Positions 8,898-19,545 of a stretch of 64,000 nucleotides of DNA are shown piece by piece. The stretch is from contig JAKGHH010000002.1 of assembly GCA_022828595.1 (NCBI GenBank), forward strand, positions 64,018,383-64,082,382, in the 5' to 3' direction. The notes beneath the pieces were generated by a model. The model was not told the origin of the DNA. It did not search any database and saw only the letters and a list, made by a program, of their open reading frames with translations. How positions within the stretch are numbered: position 1 is the first letter of the stretch; each line of letters begins with the position of its first letter. A program made the position numbers and the translations under genes. Source of the stretch: Nelumbo lutea. Lineage: Eukaryota > Streptophyta > Magnoliopsida > Proteales > Nelumbonaceae.

Positions 8898-11800
8898 ATG
8901 CAGGTCATACGTACTGCAACCAGAACCCTAAGACCTTCTGCTGCTGCTTTCGTTTCTCTTTCCATTCTATCGCATCGCATCAATGGCGTTTCTCCTGAAA
9001 TCTTGCTGATCAGAAGAAATCGAGGTTTTCCAGGGTACATTGCAGGATCTAGAGGTTTCTCTCAATCCGCTGCTTGTTCTTCTCCTGGTACTTTCTTGGA
9101 CAAGCAGGAGGTCACCACCCGTGTTGTGGATCTTCTCAAATCCATCCCCTTCGTTGATCCTGCCAAGGTGCTCTTCATTCACTCCCTTCCTCGCTCTTTT
9201 TTTTCTTTTATTTGTTTGTTAATTGGGAACTTCTTAAGCTTTATTGATATATTTTCTTGCAATTTTGATGCAAGACTAAAACTTGATCTGATTGGATGAA
9301 TCGGAACACTGGGATAGCAACTTGCTTCGTTTACACTGCATTTCGAAAATTTTGAAGTAAAAGGAAGGGAATTTTTGTTATGCCAGTATAGAGCCTAATG
9401 GTTGTCCCTATACTGTTATGGACTATAGTTGGGTTCCTTTGTTGTGCCGTGGTTTGCTTTTTGTATTTGATTTTGTTATTTGGGAGTTCCTTCTTGGTTG
9501 CCCCTGTTATATTTTGGGAACCTCTGGTGCTGACTGATTGTGTCGGAGTTTTGAATTGGGGGCTTTTGGAGTTCATGTATGCTGTTTTGTTTTGCTTTTT
9601 ATTCATCTGGGGAATTCTTTTAGGTCATCTCTTTTGGTTCCCTGGTTGATAAAGGAAGCTTATTTTGGGTCCATTTTCCATTAGGATTTCCCCCATTCCC
9701 TTTTTCCTTTTGCTAGATGACATTTCACTATTTCAGGTTTCTTCCTTTCCTGGGTTTCGCCATTTTCTTGATTGTATGCATCTGTTTGTATAAGTGGGTT
9801 GGGGGAGATGTCTCTTCTTTTATCTGGTTATATTTAAGTATTAACTTCTAGAGTAAAACTTTGTTAAAATTATGCACTGACTACAAGACATAAAGCCCTA
9901 GTTTAGTAACTTCTAATCCTATTAGTATGACTGTGTTTCTTTCTCCATTTCAAATACTTCAGCCATTATTTCTGATGCTTTTACAAGGGAAACTTTGTTT
10001 TACATCCCTTCTATTTGTTTTGATATAAATGGCAAGAAAACAAAATTTTCATTGTAAACGGGACAAAAATATAGTGTAAATATTTGAGCCTTATGTAATA
10101 TACTCACGTTATATCCAAAAGGTTGTGCAGTAGGCAGGCTCTGAATATCAAACAAAGAAGGCTATCTAAAATGGTACCATTAGAGCCAACACCAGCTTTG
10201 CCAGGAAGCAATAGATTGAGAAAGAAACCTACTAGCTATGAATATTTGCTCATCAAATCTAACTTTGCTCCTCCATAGCCACTTATTAAGTTACGCCTCT
10301 TATTGGGTGTTGAGCTGGGATGTTGTATTCGGTACAAAGCAGTTGTAAGGCTCTGAGCAATGCTACAAAGATTAGAGGAACTTAATGTTGGATGAGCGAA
10401 CTAAATCCACTACAAGAAAAACGTAGTTGCTGTCCTATTATTAAAGTTCAACCAAAGTTAATATCTGGGCTGTTGTGGGCTCATTGGCAGCCCAGTTGCT
10501 CATCATCATCCAAGCCTTACCCCAACTATATGGGGTTGGCAACATGACTCCTGTTTTTCTATTGCAGCACAGTTGCTGCTTTTCTGTAATTCTGTTTATT
10601 TGCTTCCTAAAGAAAAGGACAAGAAAGACAAAATTAATAATGATGGTTATGCAAGAGCTTTGATGCACAACAGTCGTAAATAACCTTTGGTGCTCTATGT
10701 TTTTTGGAGCAGGGTTTTAAGCTAATTGTTGCAGTCTGATATGTGCAGATTCTTAGTTATTATGTAAGATTGAATAAGGATGGGTACTAGGCTAACTGCT
10801 TAATTTTATCTGAGAAAGAAAGACCATTTTCACACAGTTAAATTAAAGGGATCCACTAAGAGTTTGTGATAATGAGACTCCTGCATATGAAAATAAAGTT
10901 GGATGTGTGAGATTTTTGGATAGTAGAAATATGTAAGGCAATCTTTTTATGACCTTTATGGTTGAGTAGAGTTCCTAAGTTAAGGATGCAGCTAGGGTTT
11001 ATAATAGAATAGCTATAATTAAGTTCAGTGCGTTATGGAGCTGCTAATTTGGCCTATGTAATGGTGCGTGAAATAAAAGTAGGGTCTAGGGACTGCTTTT
11101 AATGGAGGCTTCATTTAGAGATTAAGAAGACATGGAACTTTTTTTTTCTTACAATTTTATCAGACCTTGACAAGGTTTGACAGTTGGACCACTCAGACTA
11201 TAGTTTTCTAAATCCTAGTTTTCTGAAAGTTTCAGGACCTGAACAAGGTTTTAAATAGAAACCTTTTTTTCCTTATACTTTTATCAGACCTGGACAAGGT
11301 TGGGCAGTTGGACCACTCAGACTTCAGTTTTCTAAATCCTAGTTTTCTGAAATTTTCAGGACCCAGTAAAATGCCATTGCACAAGCAGTTCTAACCAACT
11401 TGTCTGTGTCATTGGTTTATGTATATATTATTTTGGTTATTAGTGAAATATGCAAGGAGTGTCAAACCTGGGTCATAGTTATGGAGGCAAGGGCAAAGAC
11501 CATCATAACAAGAAAATATGTTCATTATTATATGCAAACATAATTAAGGGGCCGTTGCTTGGGGCAATTGTAAAATCTTGGGCGAACAAGCATGAATGTA
11601 GTTTAGAATCTGAGAATGACCACTTGTGCATAAAAGGGGGAAGATTGTAACCCATAAATTGGATGCCAATGACTTAATGACATGTTTAGTTTGTAACCCA
11701 TAATAATCTGTCAAATGTATAAATTTCCTTATTTTCTTTTCAGAGGAAAAAGTTTTCTCCTTTATGATTTTAACGTACAGTTATAACTATTCTTTGCAAA

Positions 11801-12144
11801 TGAATAAAAAGAAAGAAAAAAGAAAACTGAGACAAATTGGAGGCCCTTCACACTTTTTTTACTCTCTCAGGATTCTCAAGTGCTGTATCTGTTTCCTTAA
11901 CTTCAATCATTTTCTCTTGTCTGTATTACATATGAAGTAGTAACTCTTGGTTAAATTGGTCGGACAGGTGAACCCAACAGCGAATTTCAAGGATGACTTG
12001 CAGTTGGATATGTTAGATAATGTGAAGGTAATGGTGGCAGTGGAAGAAGAATTTGCTGTGGACATCCCTGACAGTGAAGCCAACAAATTCTCTTCAGCAG
12101 CTCATCTCATCGAATACATTGCAACCCACCCACAAGCCAAATGA
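8898..12144 (+). CDS. Mitochondrial acyl carrier protein, serine-less (two exons)
   Basis: The coding exons are 8898-9167 (90 codons) and 11968-12144 (58 codons plus stop), giving 148 residues. The intron is GT-AG, phase 0 and 2.8 kb, and it splits the protein after ...VDPAK. Residues 1 to about 60 are rich in Arg, Ser and Ala and free of acids at the start, as expected for a mitochondrial presequence. Residues about 65-148 form the ACP fold: TFLDKQEVTTRVVDLL (helix 1), FKDDLQLDMLDNV (helix 2), VEEEFAVDIPD and an end HPQAK like Arabidopsis mtACP2. Family members carry the 4'-phosphopantetheine on the Ser of DSL. Here the codon is ATG, giving DML, two base changes from any Ser codon, while the rest of the helix is kept. 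Normal roles are mitochondrial fatty-acid/lipoate synthesis and, via LYR proteins, complex I and Fe-S assembly. The acyl-carrying role is unlikely here and a structural role is possible (inference). It could also be an early-stage pseudogene, but both exons and splice sites are intact. Confidence 0.85.
10501..10563. mobile_element. Short SINE-like retroposed insert
   Basis: The 63-bp segment begins CATCATCATCCAAGCC and contains CCCCAACTATATGGGGTTGG, a phrase dispersed in many plant genomes. It is flanked by a 14-bp direct repeat, GCAGCCCAGTTGCT (10487-10500) and GCAGCACAGTTGCT (10564-10577), one mismatch. A target duplication of that length points to LINE-mediated insertion. No tRNA-like promoter boxes are visible, so it is probably a 3' fragment. 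Confidence 0.65.
11141..11360. repeat. Tandem duplication inside the ACP intron, period about 124 bp
   Basis: TTTTATCAGACC(T)TGACAAGG, CAGTTGGACCACTCAGACT and TTTTCTAAATCCTAGTTTTC occur in the same order twice, starting at about 11155 and 11279. Each copy opens with a T-rich run. Confidence 0.8.
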
Positions 12145-13098
12145 GGGTCCTGATCTTTCGACGGTGAAGTCCTAAACAGTATGTAATAGGTGGGTTGTTC
12201 CAATGGAAAGCCTTTTGCCTTTTTTAGAAACTTGCCTTTGAGCAATTTTGCTTTGTTTTTTTTTTTTTTTTTAATTTTATTGAGGCTCATAGCTCCGATT
12301 TTAAGAAAGTCTAGAAATGATGATATGTTTTGATCCTTTGTATGAGCATGCCATTTCATTAAACCAATGATGTTCTTTTTCCAGGATATTTTTTGTTATT
12401 ATTAGCAATTGTGATTTACAAAACATTCTGTAAATAACCTATAGTAAGAACTAAGAACTGTGTGACTTTTTCCATTGAATTTTGAAACCATACCTGAATG
12501 TTATGCAATGAGTCTCCTTTGTCAGTAGTAATAGGATAACAGATGGTTGCGAGAGTAGCATCTTCTGTCATCTACGATCTACCTCGTCAGTAGGGGGCAT
12601 CCCATGCATTAGAGGTCATGAATTGTGAATTCAGAGACAAGCTATGACACCTTGAGTCGTGATTTAGAGGACATAAACACATCTATGGGCATTGGACAAG
12701 CAGATAATTAACATTATCCATTTGGACTTTATCTCACTAGAGATTAAAATTCAATGGGGTTTGATTGATGAATTACATGGACAAAAACACACTTGACATG
12801 CACCATTGAAAACTGGTTTTAAAACTTCCAACAAAACTCTGTTTTAACTTGTTTATCTTCTTTTTAGCTTTGTCCCACATTGAAAGATTATTGAAACTAA
12901 CTTGAGCTTTTTTTAAGTAAGAGTTTGTTTGCACTCCCTAAAGTTATAGAGGAGAGTATAGAGTCTTGCTACCGTGCAACACATGCATGTGTGCAGTGAG
13001 GCGCATTTTACTTGCACTTGTGTGATTCGTGAGAGCCGTTTATGCTTTTAGTGTGATGACATTTTATGTGATGAGAAGTTTGCAATGACACATTAGTT
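12145..13098. other. 3' flank of the ACP gene and spacer
   Basis: The likely 3' UTR includes an 18-T run near 12255. The rest is AT-rich with no open frame of interest, no RNA gene and no recognised repeat. Confidence 0.5.
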
Positions 13099-13335
13099 GC
13101 AGATTGTGATTTTGCAAAATCACATCCTATACCATAATTTTGTGAAATCGTAAATCATAAACATTGCGAATTGCAAAATCAAAAGCCATAGGTTTTGTGA
13201 GTTGCAAAATCACAAGTCACAGATTGTGTGATTTGCAAAATTGCAAATTGCAAGATGTGTGATTTGGAAAACCACAAATAGCAAAATATGGAATCTTGTG
13301 AAATATGCAAAATCGCATATAGTTTGAACAATACA
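13099..13335. repeat. Degenerate simple repeat of GCAAAATCACAA-type words
   Basis: The words TTGCAAAATCACA, AAATCGTAAATC and GTGATTTGCAAAAT recur at irregular 15-30 bp spacing in both orientations, giving a low-complexity patch with local palindromes. No coding content is supported. Confidence 0.6.
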
Positions 13336-13993
13336 TAAGGGTGCATTTGGTTTGAAGGTGGAACCATGACCGCTGACGCTTAAGCTAATCCAACGACCAT
13401 GACTTAATCAGGGGTGATCAAGAGACACCACTTAAATACTAATGATCACTAACCGTTGACTAATTGAGAACAGTCACAAAGTTTAAATTCGTGGTTGTAC
13501 AAAGTGACTCTTTGAATTTACACATCCCTCTTTGGAAATCCTTCAATTTTGCTAGTTGCAGTTTTTCACCCTAAGCTCTATTGTATCTTGGAAATAAATT
13601 GCTTGTAATCCAATAGCAAATTCAATGAAATTAAATAGGGACAAATAATGTTCTAAAGGCAGTGTCTTTAGATACACTTCAGAGCTTATACTCCAAATTT
13701 TGTGACCCCTTTTTCCAACATTTACCACACCCAGAATGTTTTATCTCGGCCATGAGCATTCACAATAAGTTTGGAGTTAAAGATGAATTTGCTTGGGAGA
13801 TGTGGCATTGTTAGAGCTTGAGCTTGTCCTACATGGCCGCTCGGTCAGGCCTCTTAGAGAAAAATGTAGTGTTGAGTCTCCCCCACATTGGTTAGTTAGA
13901 TATAATGCTTTCATGTCTTCTTAGCTCTATTTATTTATTTATTCTTTGTTTTCTAGTATCTCTTCTTCTATTGTAGCTTGTCTATCCTTTTTT
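13336..13993. other. Spacer; possible MITE end at 13340
   Basis: GGGTGCATTTGGTTTGAAGG at 13340 looks like a MITE terminus (compare TGCATTTGG ends elsewhere), followed by TGACCGCTGACGC and CTAACCGTTGACT words reminiscent of the element at 19902. No matching right end was found. The remainder has no supported gene. Confidence 0.35.
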
Positions 13994-14156
13994 GGAGATT
14001 ACATCTCCGCCCCACAATGCCCCACAGCATATTCCCGCCTTGTATTGGGAACATCTCCCCGATGATGACATCATTGGGAGTGATACTATCATTGGGAGAT
14101 GCTCCTAATACAAGGCGGAGATGTGCTGTGGGGCGGCCCCTTAGAGATGTGAACTC
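13994..14156. mobile_element. Palindromic hairpin MITE (family E), complete, 163 bp
   Basis: The left arm GGAGATTACATCTCCGCCCC ... TTGTATTGGGAACATCTCCC mirrors GGGAGATGCTCCTAATACAA ... GATGTGAACTC on the right, around ATGATGACATCATTGGGAG. It is flanked by CCTTTTTT on both sides (13986-13993 and 14157-14164), an 8-bp duplication, though the homopolymer makes the exact length uncertain (9 bp would suggest a Mutator-like origin). This is the cleanest copy of the family in the window. Confidence 0.8.
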
Positions 14157-14403
14157 CCTTTTTTGTGGTGGTACTTTTTTGTGAGTGTACATCCTCTTTA
14201 ATTTTCTGTGTCTTGACATAGTGGAGAAAAAAAAAAAAAGAATTGCATAGATTTAAAATCATATAACAACAAAGAAAAATTAATATACATAATAATAATA
14301 ATTTGATAAACTATTTCTGTGTCCTTTTTTATCTACTCATATCTCATATGCCCCCTTAATTAACCTGCAATATCTTCCACTGTTTATGCATGACTATGCT
14401 CCT

Positions 14404-14748
14404 TAGGGTGTGTTTGAAAGCGATGTGAAATGTCATTGATATAAAAGTACATCGATGAGGTTATACACGGAACAATAAAAAAAGCTATTATTGAGTTTGG
14501 AGAAGCATAGAGAAAAGCATTGAGTTTTTTACATGGATTTGATTGATATAGTATTTACATCGATAATCAATGTAAAACTTTACTTTTGATAAGACTTTAC
14601 ATCAATTTACGATGTAAAAACTTCACTCTATCCAAAGGCCAACAAATCTAAACCAATGTGGAGTTTTACATTGATCTTGATTTACATTCCATTTAAGCAC
14701 TAATGATGTTTTACATGATATCTTACATCACTTCCAAATGCAGCCTTA
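14404..14748. mobile_element. hAT-like MITE (GTAAAACATCGATG family)
   Basis: The ends TAGGGTGTGTTTGAAAGCG and (reverse-complemented) TAAGGCTGCATTTGGAAGTG form the terminal inverted repeat. GATGTAAAA-type words in both orientations fill the arms. It is related to 744-880 and 41732-42026. A target duplication is not evident. Confidence 0.65.
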
Positions 14749-14939
14749 ACTTTGTACAAAAAGGCCTCCACATAACTAGCAAAATAAATCTCATGATAAA
14801 TGTGTCAACCTAATTCAGTAATTGATTACAAGTGAACAGGATAAGTTGGTAGGATATGGGATCAAATACCACTCCTATCAGAGTTGGGGGTTAAGGGAAG
14901 GGGATGGGCTACCCCCATTGTGTAGCCCCATTGCCAGTG

Positions 14940-15462
14940 AGGGGTGGCCATGAGTCGAGCCCTTCATGAGCTATTTGAGCTTGGCTCGTGAAAAGCTCGG
15001 TTAAACTCAGTTTAAACTGAGCTTTGAGCTGAATTCGAGCTCAATATATAAGGCTTGTTTATTTATCGTCGAGCCAAGCTCAAGCTCAAGCCTAGTGAAA
15101 CTTGGCTTGTGAGGCTTGCGAGCTTAATATTAAATAAATATTTTTTTATTATACATACATACATATATATATATATAATAAAAAAATTTATTGTAAATAA
15201 AAAAATATTAATAATTTAATATAATATTTTTAGGTTTCATATATAATAATAAATAAAAATAATTTTTATAATTCTTAATTTTTTATCTAAAAAATAAAAA
15301 AATAATTATATGTATTTTTTATTTAAAAAAAAATTACTTATCGAATTCGAACTTGCGAACTATAAACCGAGCCAAGCTCGAGATCAAATCTCTATCTCGA
15401 ATCAAACAGATACTATTCCTGAGAGCCGAGCTCGAATAGTCAATTATTCGGCTCGGCTCTTA
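14940..15462. mobile_element. hAT-like MITE (family A), right end cut off at a P450 relic
   Basis: The left end AGGGGTGGCCATGAGTCGAG is intact. The arms carry GAGCTCGAGC/GAGCCGAGCTC words around an AT-rich core with (AT)n. At the right the inverted end runs GAGCCGAGCTC...GGCTCTTACTCATGG and would be expected to finish GGCCACCCCT. Instead, after CATGG the sequence continues as P450 coding DNA. It is the second copy of the element at 5153-6454. Confidence 0.7.
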
Positions 15463-16919
15463 CTCATGGTGGTGGTGTTCGCCCCAGAGATGGCTCGCCA
15501 GGTTCATCAAGTACAAGATAACATCTTCTCCAACCGCCCGGCCAACATCGCCGTTAGGTACTTGACCTACTACCGGTCGCACATGGTCTTCGCTCACTAC
15601 GGCCCCTTCTGGCGTCAGATGCGTAAGATCTTTGTCACGAAGGTGTTCAGCCGCAATCCATACGCGAATAGGTTGACTCTGTTATTCGGACTGTTGCTGG
15701 GAAAGCCGGCTCCCCTGTCGACGTCGGTGAGCTGGCACTCTCGCTCATGACAAACAACCTACCGAGCCGCTTTTGGGTCGGACATTCGTGAAGGCCAGGA
15801 GAAGTTCGTAGATATAATCCAGGAGCTCTCGAGGCACTTCGGGGCTTTCAACCTCGGCGACTTCATTCCTTGGCTTGGCCCGGTCGACTTGCAGGGATTC
15901 AGCAAGAGACTCGCCAGGGCTCGGCGGTCCCTGGACGAGTTCATCGACAGAATCATCGACGCTCACTTGGCAAAGAGGAAGAACAACAGAGCCAATGAGA
16001 GGGAGGAAGATAATGACATGGTAGATGATCTGCTTTCCTTTTATGATGAAGATGCGAAAAATGGTGAATCAGAAGATTTACAGGGATCCATCAACCTGAT
16101 CAGAGACAACATCAAGGCCATTATCATGTTACATGAAGTGAAATTCAAAAGAAATTAAACGATTATTACTAAACAACAGATAATCAGATTATGTTCACGG
16201 TACATGAAGTGGAATTGAAAAGAAATTAAACGATTACTACTAAAAAACAGATTATCAGATTAGGTCACTGATTTTGTCCAGAATTTGTGTATACAATAGG
16301 ATGCGATGTTTGGTGGCACCGAAACTATTGCGTCGGTAATCGAGTGGGCCATGGCAGAGATGATCAGAAGCCCAGCGGACCTGTCGAGGGTGCAACAGGA
16401 ACTCGTCGACGTGGTGGGTGTGGACAGAAGAGTTCAGGATTCGGATTTTGAGAAGCTAACGTTCCTTAGGCGTGCAATAAAAGGGACACTCCGGCTCCAG
16501 CCACCTGTGCCACTCCTCCAGCACGAGACGGCGGATGACGCCGATATCGGTGGCTACGCCATCCCGAAGCAAGCGCAGGTGGTGGTTAATGCTTGGGCGA
16601 TCAACCGAGACCCGGAAGCCTGGGACGAACCAGAAACGTTTAAACATTCGAGGTTTCTGAAGGAGGGAGCACCGGATTTCAAAGGAAGCAACTTCGAGTT
16701 CATACCTTTTTGCTCCGGCTGGCGTTCTTGCCCCGGTATGCAACTCGCATTGTACACGTTAGAGTTGGCAGTGGCTCATCTCCTATTCTCCTTCATTGCT
16801 TTACGTGGGAACTACCCGATGGGATGAAACTTAGCGAGCTCGACATGAATGATGTTTTCGGACTCACCCTCCCTAGAGCTGAACGACTGGTTGCCATATT
16901 GCAATTTCCCCTGTTCTGA
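15463..16919 (+). pseudogene. CYP84A (ferulate/coniferaldehyde 5-hydroxylase) pseudogene
   Basis: CYP84A enzymes 5-hydroxylate coniferaldehyde or coniferyl alcohol on the ER for syringyl lignin. The relic begins at residue about 88 of the family (MVVVFAPEMARQV) and lacks the membrane anchor. It then keeps FSNRPANIA, HYGPFWRQMRK, FGAFNLGDFIPWLG, NDMVDDLLSFY and RDNIKAIIM (exon 1 to 16128), and DAMFGGTETIAS (I-helix) to the C-terminus (exon 2, 16300-16919). Breaks: frameshifts near 15665-15690 and 15757, a frameshift near 16790, and an intron donor that reads ATG|TT instead of GT. Key sites: the K-helix ExxR glutamate is Gly (KGTLR), and the heme loop reads [11 protein letters not shown] where the family has FGSGRRSCPG, though the heme Cys remains. 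The gene cannot make an active enzyme. Family assignment is strong; 84A over another CYP84 is very likely. Confidence 0.9.
16130..16262. repeat. Tandem duplication inside the CYP84A intron, period 71 bp
   Basis: TACATGAAGTG, AAAAGAAATTAAACGATTA and TCAGATTA occur in the same order at 16130-16191 and 16201-16262 with about six differences. The first copy overlaps the damaged donor site, so the duplication may be part of how the splice site was lost (inference). Confidence 0.85.
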
Positions 16920-17051
16920 CGACCTCTGGTTATTCAGATAACCATGAATCAATTGTTCATGGTTATTGTAGATTAAAAACATATCAAGATAAAAATGTCA
17001 TATTATATTAGGAAAAATGCTTGTCTCATACCCCGCCGTTTGAGGACATGC

Positions 17052-17229
17052 TAGGGGTGCCCAACCCGAGTCCGAACCGGCTCAGACCTAAATTTTACAC
17101 GGGTTGGGATCGGACCCAAGAAATCAGGTTTTTTATATTTCGGGCCAGGCCTGAGCCTAGTCCTTAAGAAGTTTGAATTTGGCTCGAGCGCCGCCCAACT
17201 ATATATTCATATGTCTATGTTAATTTTGT

Positions 17230-17260
<31 letters not shown>

Positions 17261-17545
17261 TATTATACATTTATATATATATTTATTTATTTACATATAT
17301 ATTTTGCATACATACATATGTATATGTATGTATGTATAATTTTAAAGTGGGTTCATTGACTAATCTGAGCCCGGTCTGGTCCTGAGTCCAATCCAAATGC
17401 ATCAAATTACAATGCAGACTAGGCTTGGATTGAAAATATCAGGCTTGAGTTCGGACTCAGTCTGGGATTGGGCCTTAAATTAAAATTTTAGAATCAGGCC
17501 CGAATTAACCATAAACCTGCGCAATCTGCCTGACTTGCACCCTTA
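17052..17545. mobile_element. hAT-like MITE (GGTGC-ended, GGGCC-rich), 494 bp
   Basis: The ends are TAGGGGTGCCCAACCCGAG and, reverse-complemented, TAAGGGTGCAAGTCAGGC. The flanks GGACATGC (17044-17051) and GTACATGC (17546-17553) form an 8-bp duplication with one mismatch. The core is (TA)n-rich with no coding DNA. Confidence 0.8.
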
Positions 17546-17553
17546 GTACATGC

Positions 17554-19239
17554 ATCCTAGCAAAAGACATTTATATAATAAATTTAAGGTTTAGGATTAA
17601 AGTTTAAGGATTTAAGGGTTTAGCTTTAGAGTCCACTTTTGCTACGACGATGTACACTATGTCCCACACTTTGTTGAACCATAACTCAAAGGTATTGTCT
17701 TCGTGTCTTGAGCAGATTATGCATGATGGAATGCGTAAATGGCAACTTTCTAGTTACAACTCATAAAATTTGAAAATATCCATAATATCCTCCACAAGAC
17801 AATACTCAAAATATTTTTTGATCATTAACAAACCCTTTTAATTTATTATTTTATTTTAAACTATATGAACTACCTTTTACAATTTTCAATTATCAAATTG
17901 TTCCCTACTTTTTTTTAAAGAACTTATTTTACCCATACTCATCCAAGCCAATTTTACTCATAAAACAAATATACTCATCCACATAGAGATAAGTCTTAGA
18001 GGAACATTGGGGAGATTTGATACTACATTTGAGGCTAAGGTACCATTAGCCCAAGGTATTAAGTCTTAGGGTTGGACCTAGGTTGATCCTCGGCCCAACC
18101 CAACCGGCCCAAGACTTATTGAGTCCAAAAAGAAGTTTTGAATCTAAGATTCTCTTGTTGATATTTTATTTTACCTTTTGGAGAAAATGTTCCACTCAGC
18201 CACTTTTTTTTTTTTGTAATCAAATGAAGACTTTCATTGATACTAAGGGGGCCTTCTTATTTTTTTGGATATTGAGAGGGGGAAAATTGCTCAATGGGAT
18301 TTTGATTCCCATTGATCAAGAAATCCATATTCTTTTTTCAGTAGCGGTGTAAATCTCTTCCATTTTCTGTATTTTTTCTTATTTTCTTTTGTTTTAAAAA
18401 TATAAAAATGTAATTATTGCTAATTTTGATTGGATCAATAAAGTTCTACACTATTTAAAGAGAGAGGGAAATAGTAAAATAACATAATAAAGTAAAATAT
18501 TAATAAATCAAATAATCTAAAATTGAGGTTAAACAATCACACATAAAACAAAAAATATGAAAATTTTATTTTAAAAATTATTAATTTAAAAATCCACTAA
18601 ACTTCCACTTAAAAATAATAACTGTTAACAAAACTTAGTAAAAATTAAAACACATTTATCTTTTAGTTTCCTTAAAATCTTAATTAAAAACATTCCGATT
18701 CCACTTAAAAATCAAACTTAATAAACACTAATAAAAATAAAGAAATTTAAATACAAAAATAATGATATGTAGTTTTAATAATATTATGATTTAAACATGG
18801 GTTTGATATATTGCATATAGAACCCATGTTCTAATTTTGTATTTTGTTTTATTTATTCTTTTTATTTTATTAGATAACTTTATATTAATGTATTTTTAAT
18901 TAATTGATGATATTGCTAAAATTAATAATTTTTATGAGTTGAGACCTTAATTGTTTATATAAAACAAAGGGCCCAATATATATGATATAGAAATAAAAAT
19001 AATGAAAATTAAAACTGTAGAACCTGTTTTATCACTCAGGCCAAGAAAACAAGCTAAACAGGTCTATGTTGACCCATATTCAAAATTGGTTCCGGTTCAT
19101 CTAGAAACCTGTAACGTGTGATACTGATACACGATAGTGATACAACATATTTTAATGCATAATAATAATAATAATAATAATATGAAAAATAATAAAATAA
19201 ACAATTTCCATTTTGTATAAAAATTGATTAAAATAATAA
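17554..19239. other. AT-rich spacer without a supported gene
   Basis: Long AT-rich DNA with scattered poly-A/T tracts. The open frame at 18083-18352 has no domain and starts in a CCAACCC-rich patch that resembles a MITE arm (CGGCCCAACCCAACCGGCCC). A (TAA)n microsatellite lies near 19160. Confidence 0.5.
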
Positions 19240-19545
19240 AACTTAGCCCAGATCTACATGAAGCCCAACCTAGCTAAACCTACAAATTTCTAGGCTCACA
19301 CAACTATTTTTTTCTAAGCTAGGTCTAGCTTAGATCTATACCGAGCCCACACATAATGGAGGCAGTAGAGACTTATAAATTACTAAAATTAATAAAAATA
19401 TTATATTTTAGCAAGTTTTATAACTTAGCCCAACCCAACTAGACCTATACATTTTCAAGCTCAAGCAATTATTTTCTTTTGAGCTAGGTCTTGCTCAAAT
19501 TTGCACCAAGCCCATACACAATGTGGGTAGTAGAACTGTAAATAG
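19240..19545. repeat. Imperfect direct duplication, period about 185 bp
   Basis: ACTTAGCCCA, GAGCTAGGTCT/AAGCTAGGTCT, (A)CCAAGCCCATACACAATG / ACCGAGCCCACACATAATG and GGCAGTAGA/GGTAGTAGA recur in the same order at about 19245-19372 and 19425-19535. It looks like two tandem copies of a MITE-like arm. Confidence 0.65.

Larger units (their letters stand above)
9168..11967 (+). other. Intron of the ACP gene (2.8 kb)
   Basis: The donor is AAG|GTGCTC and the acceptor is CGGACAG|GTG. The reading frame is in phase on both sides and the joined protein aligns with the ACP family without a gap. The intron holds a short retroposed insert (10501-10563) and a tandem duplication (11141-11360). The small open frames inside it show no domain. 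Confidence 0.85.

Noticed and set aside
11450..11650. An extra ACP exon or a nested gene in the intron
   Set aside because: No ACP-like residues, no splice signals, and the two known exons already join in frame to a complete protein.
16456..16757. Minus-strand genes over the CYP84A relic
   Set aside because: Antisense shadows of P450 exon 2 with no domain.
18083..18352. An 89-codon protein with hydrophobic segments
   Set aside because: The hydrophobic residues come from T-rich DNA, there is no domain, and the start lies in a MITE-arm-like patch.
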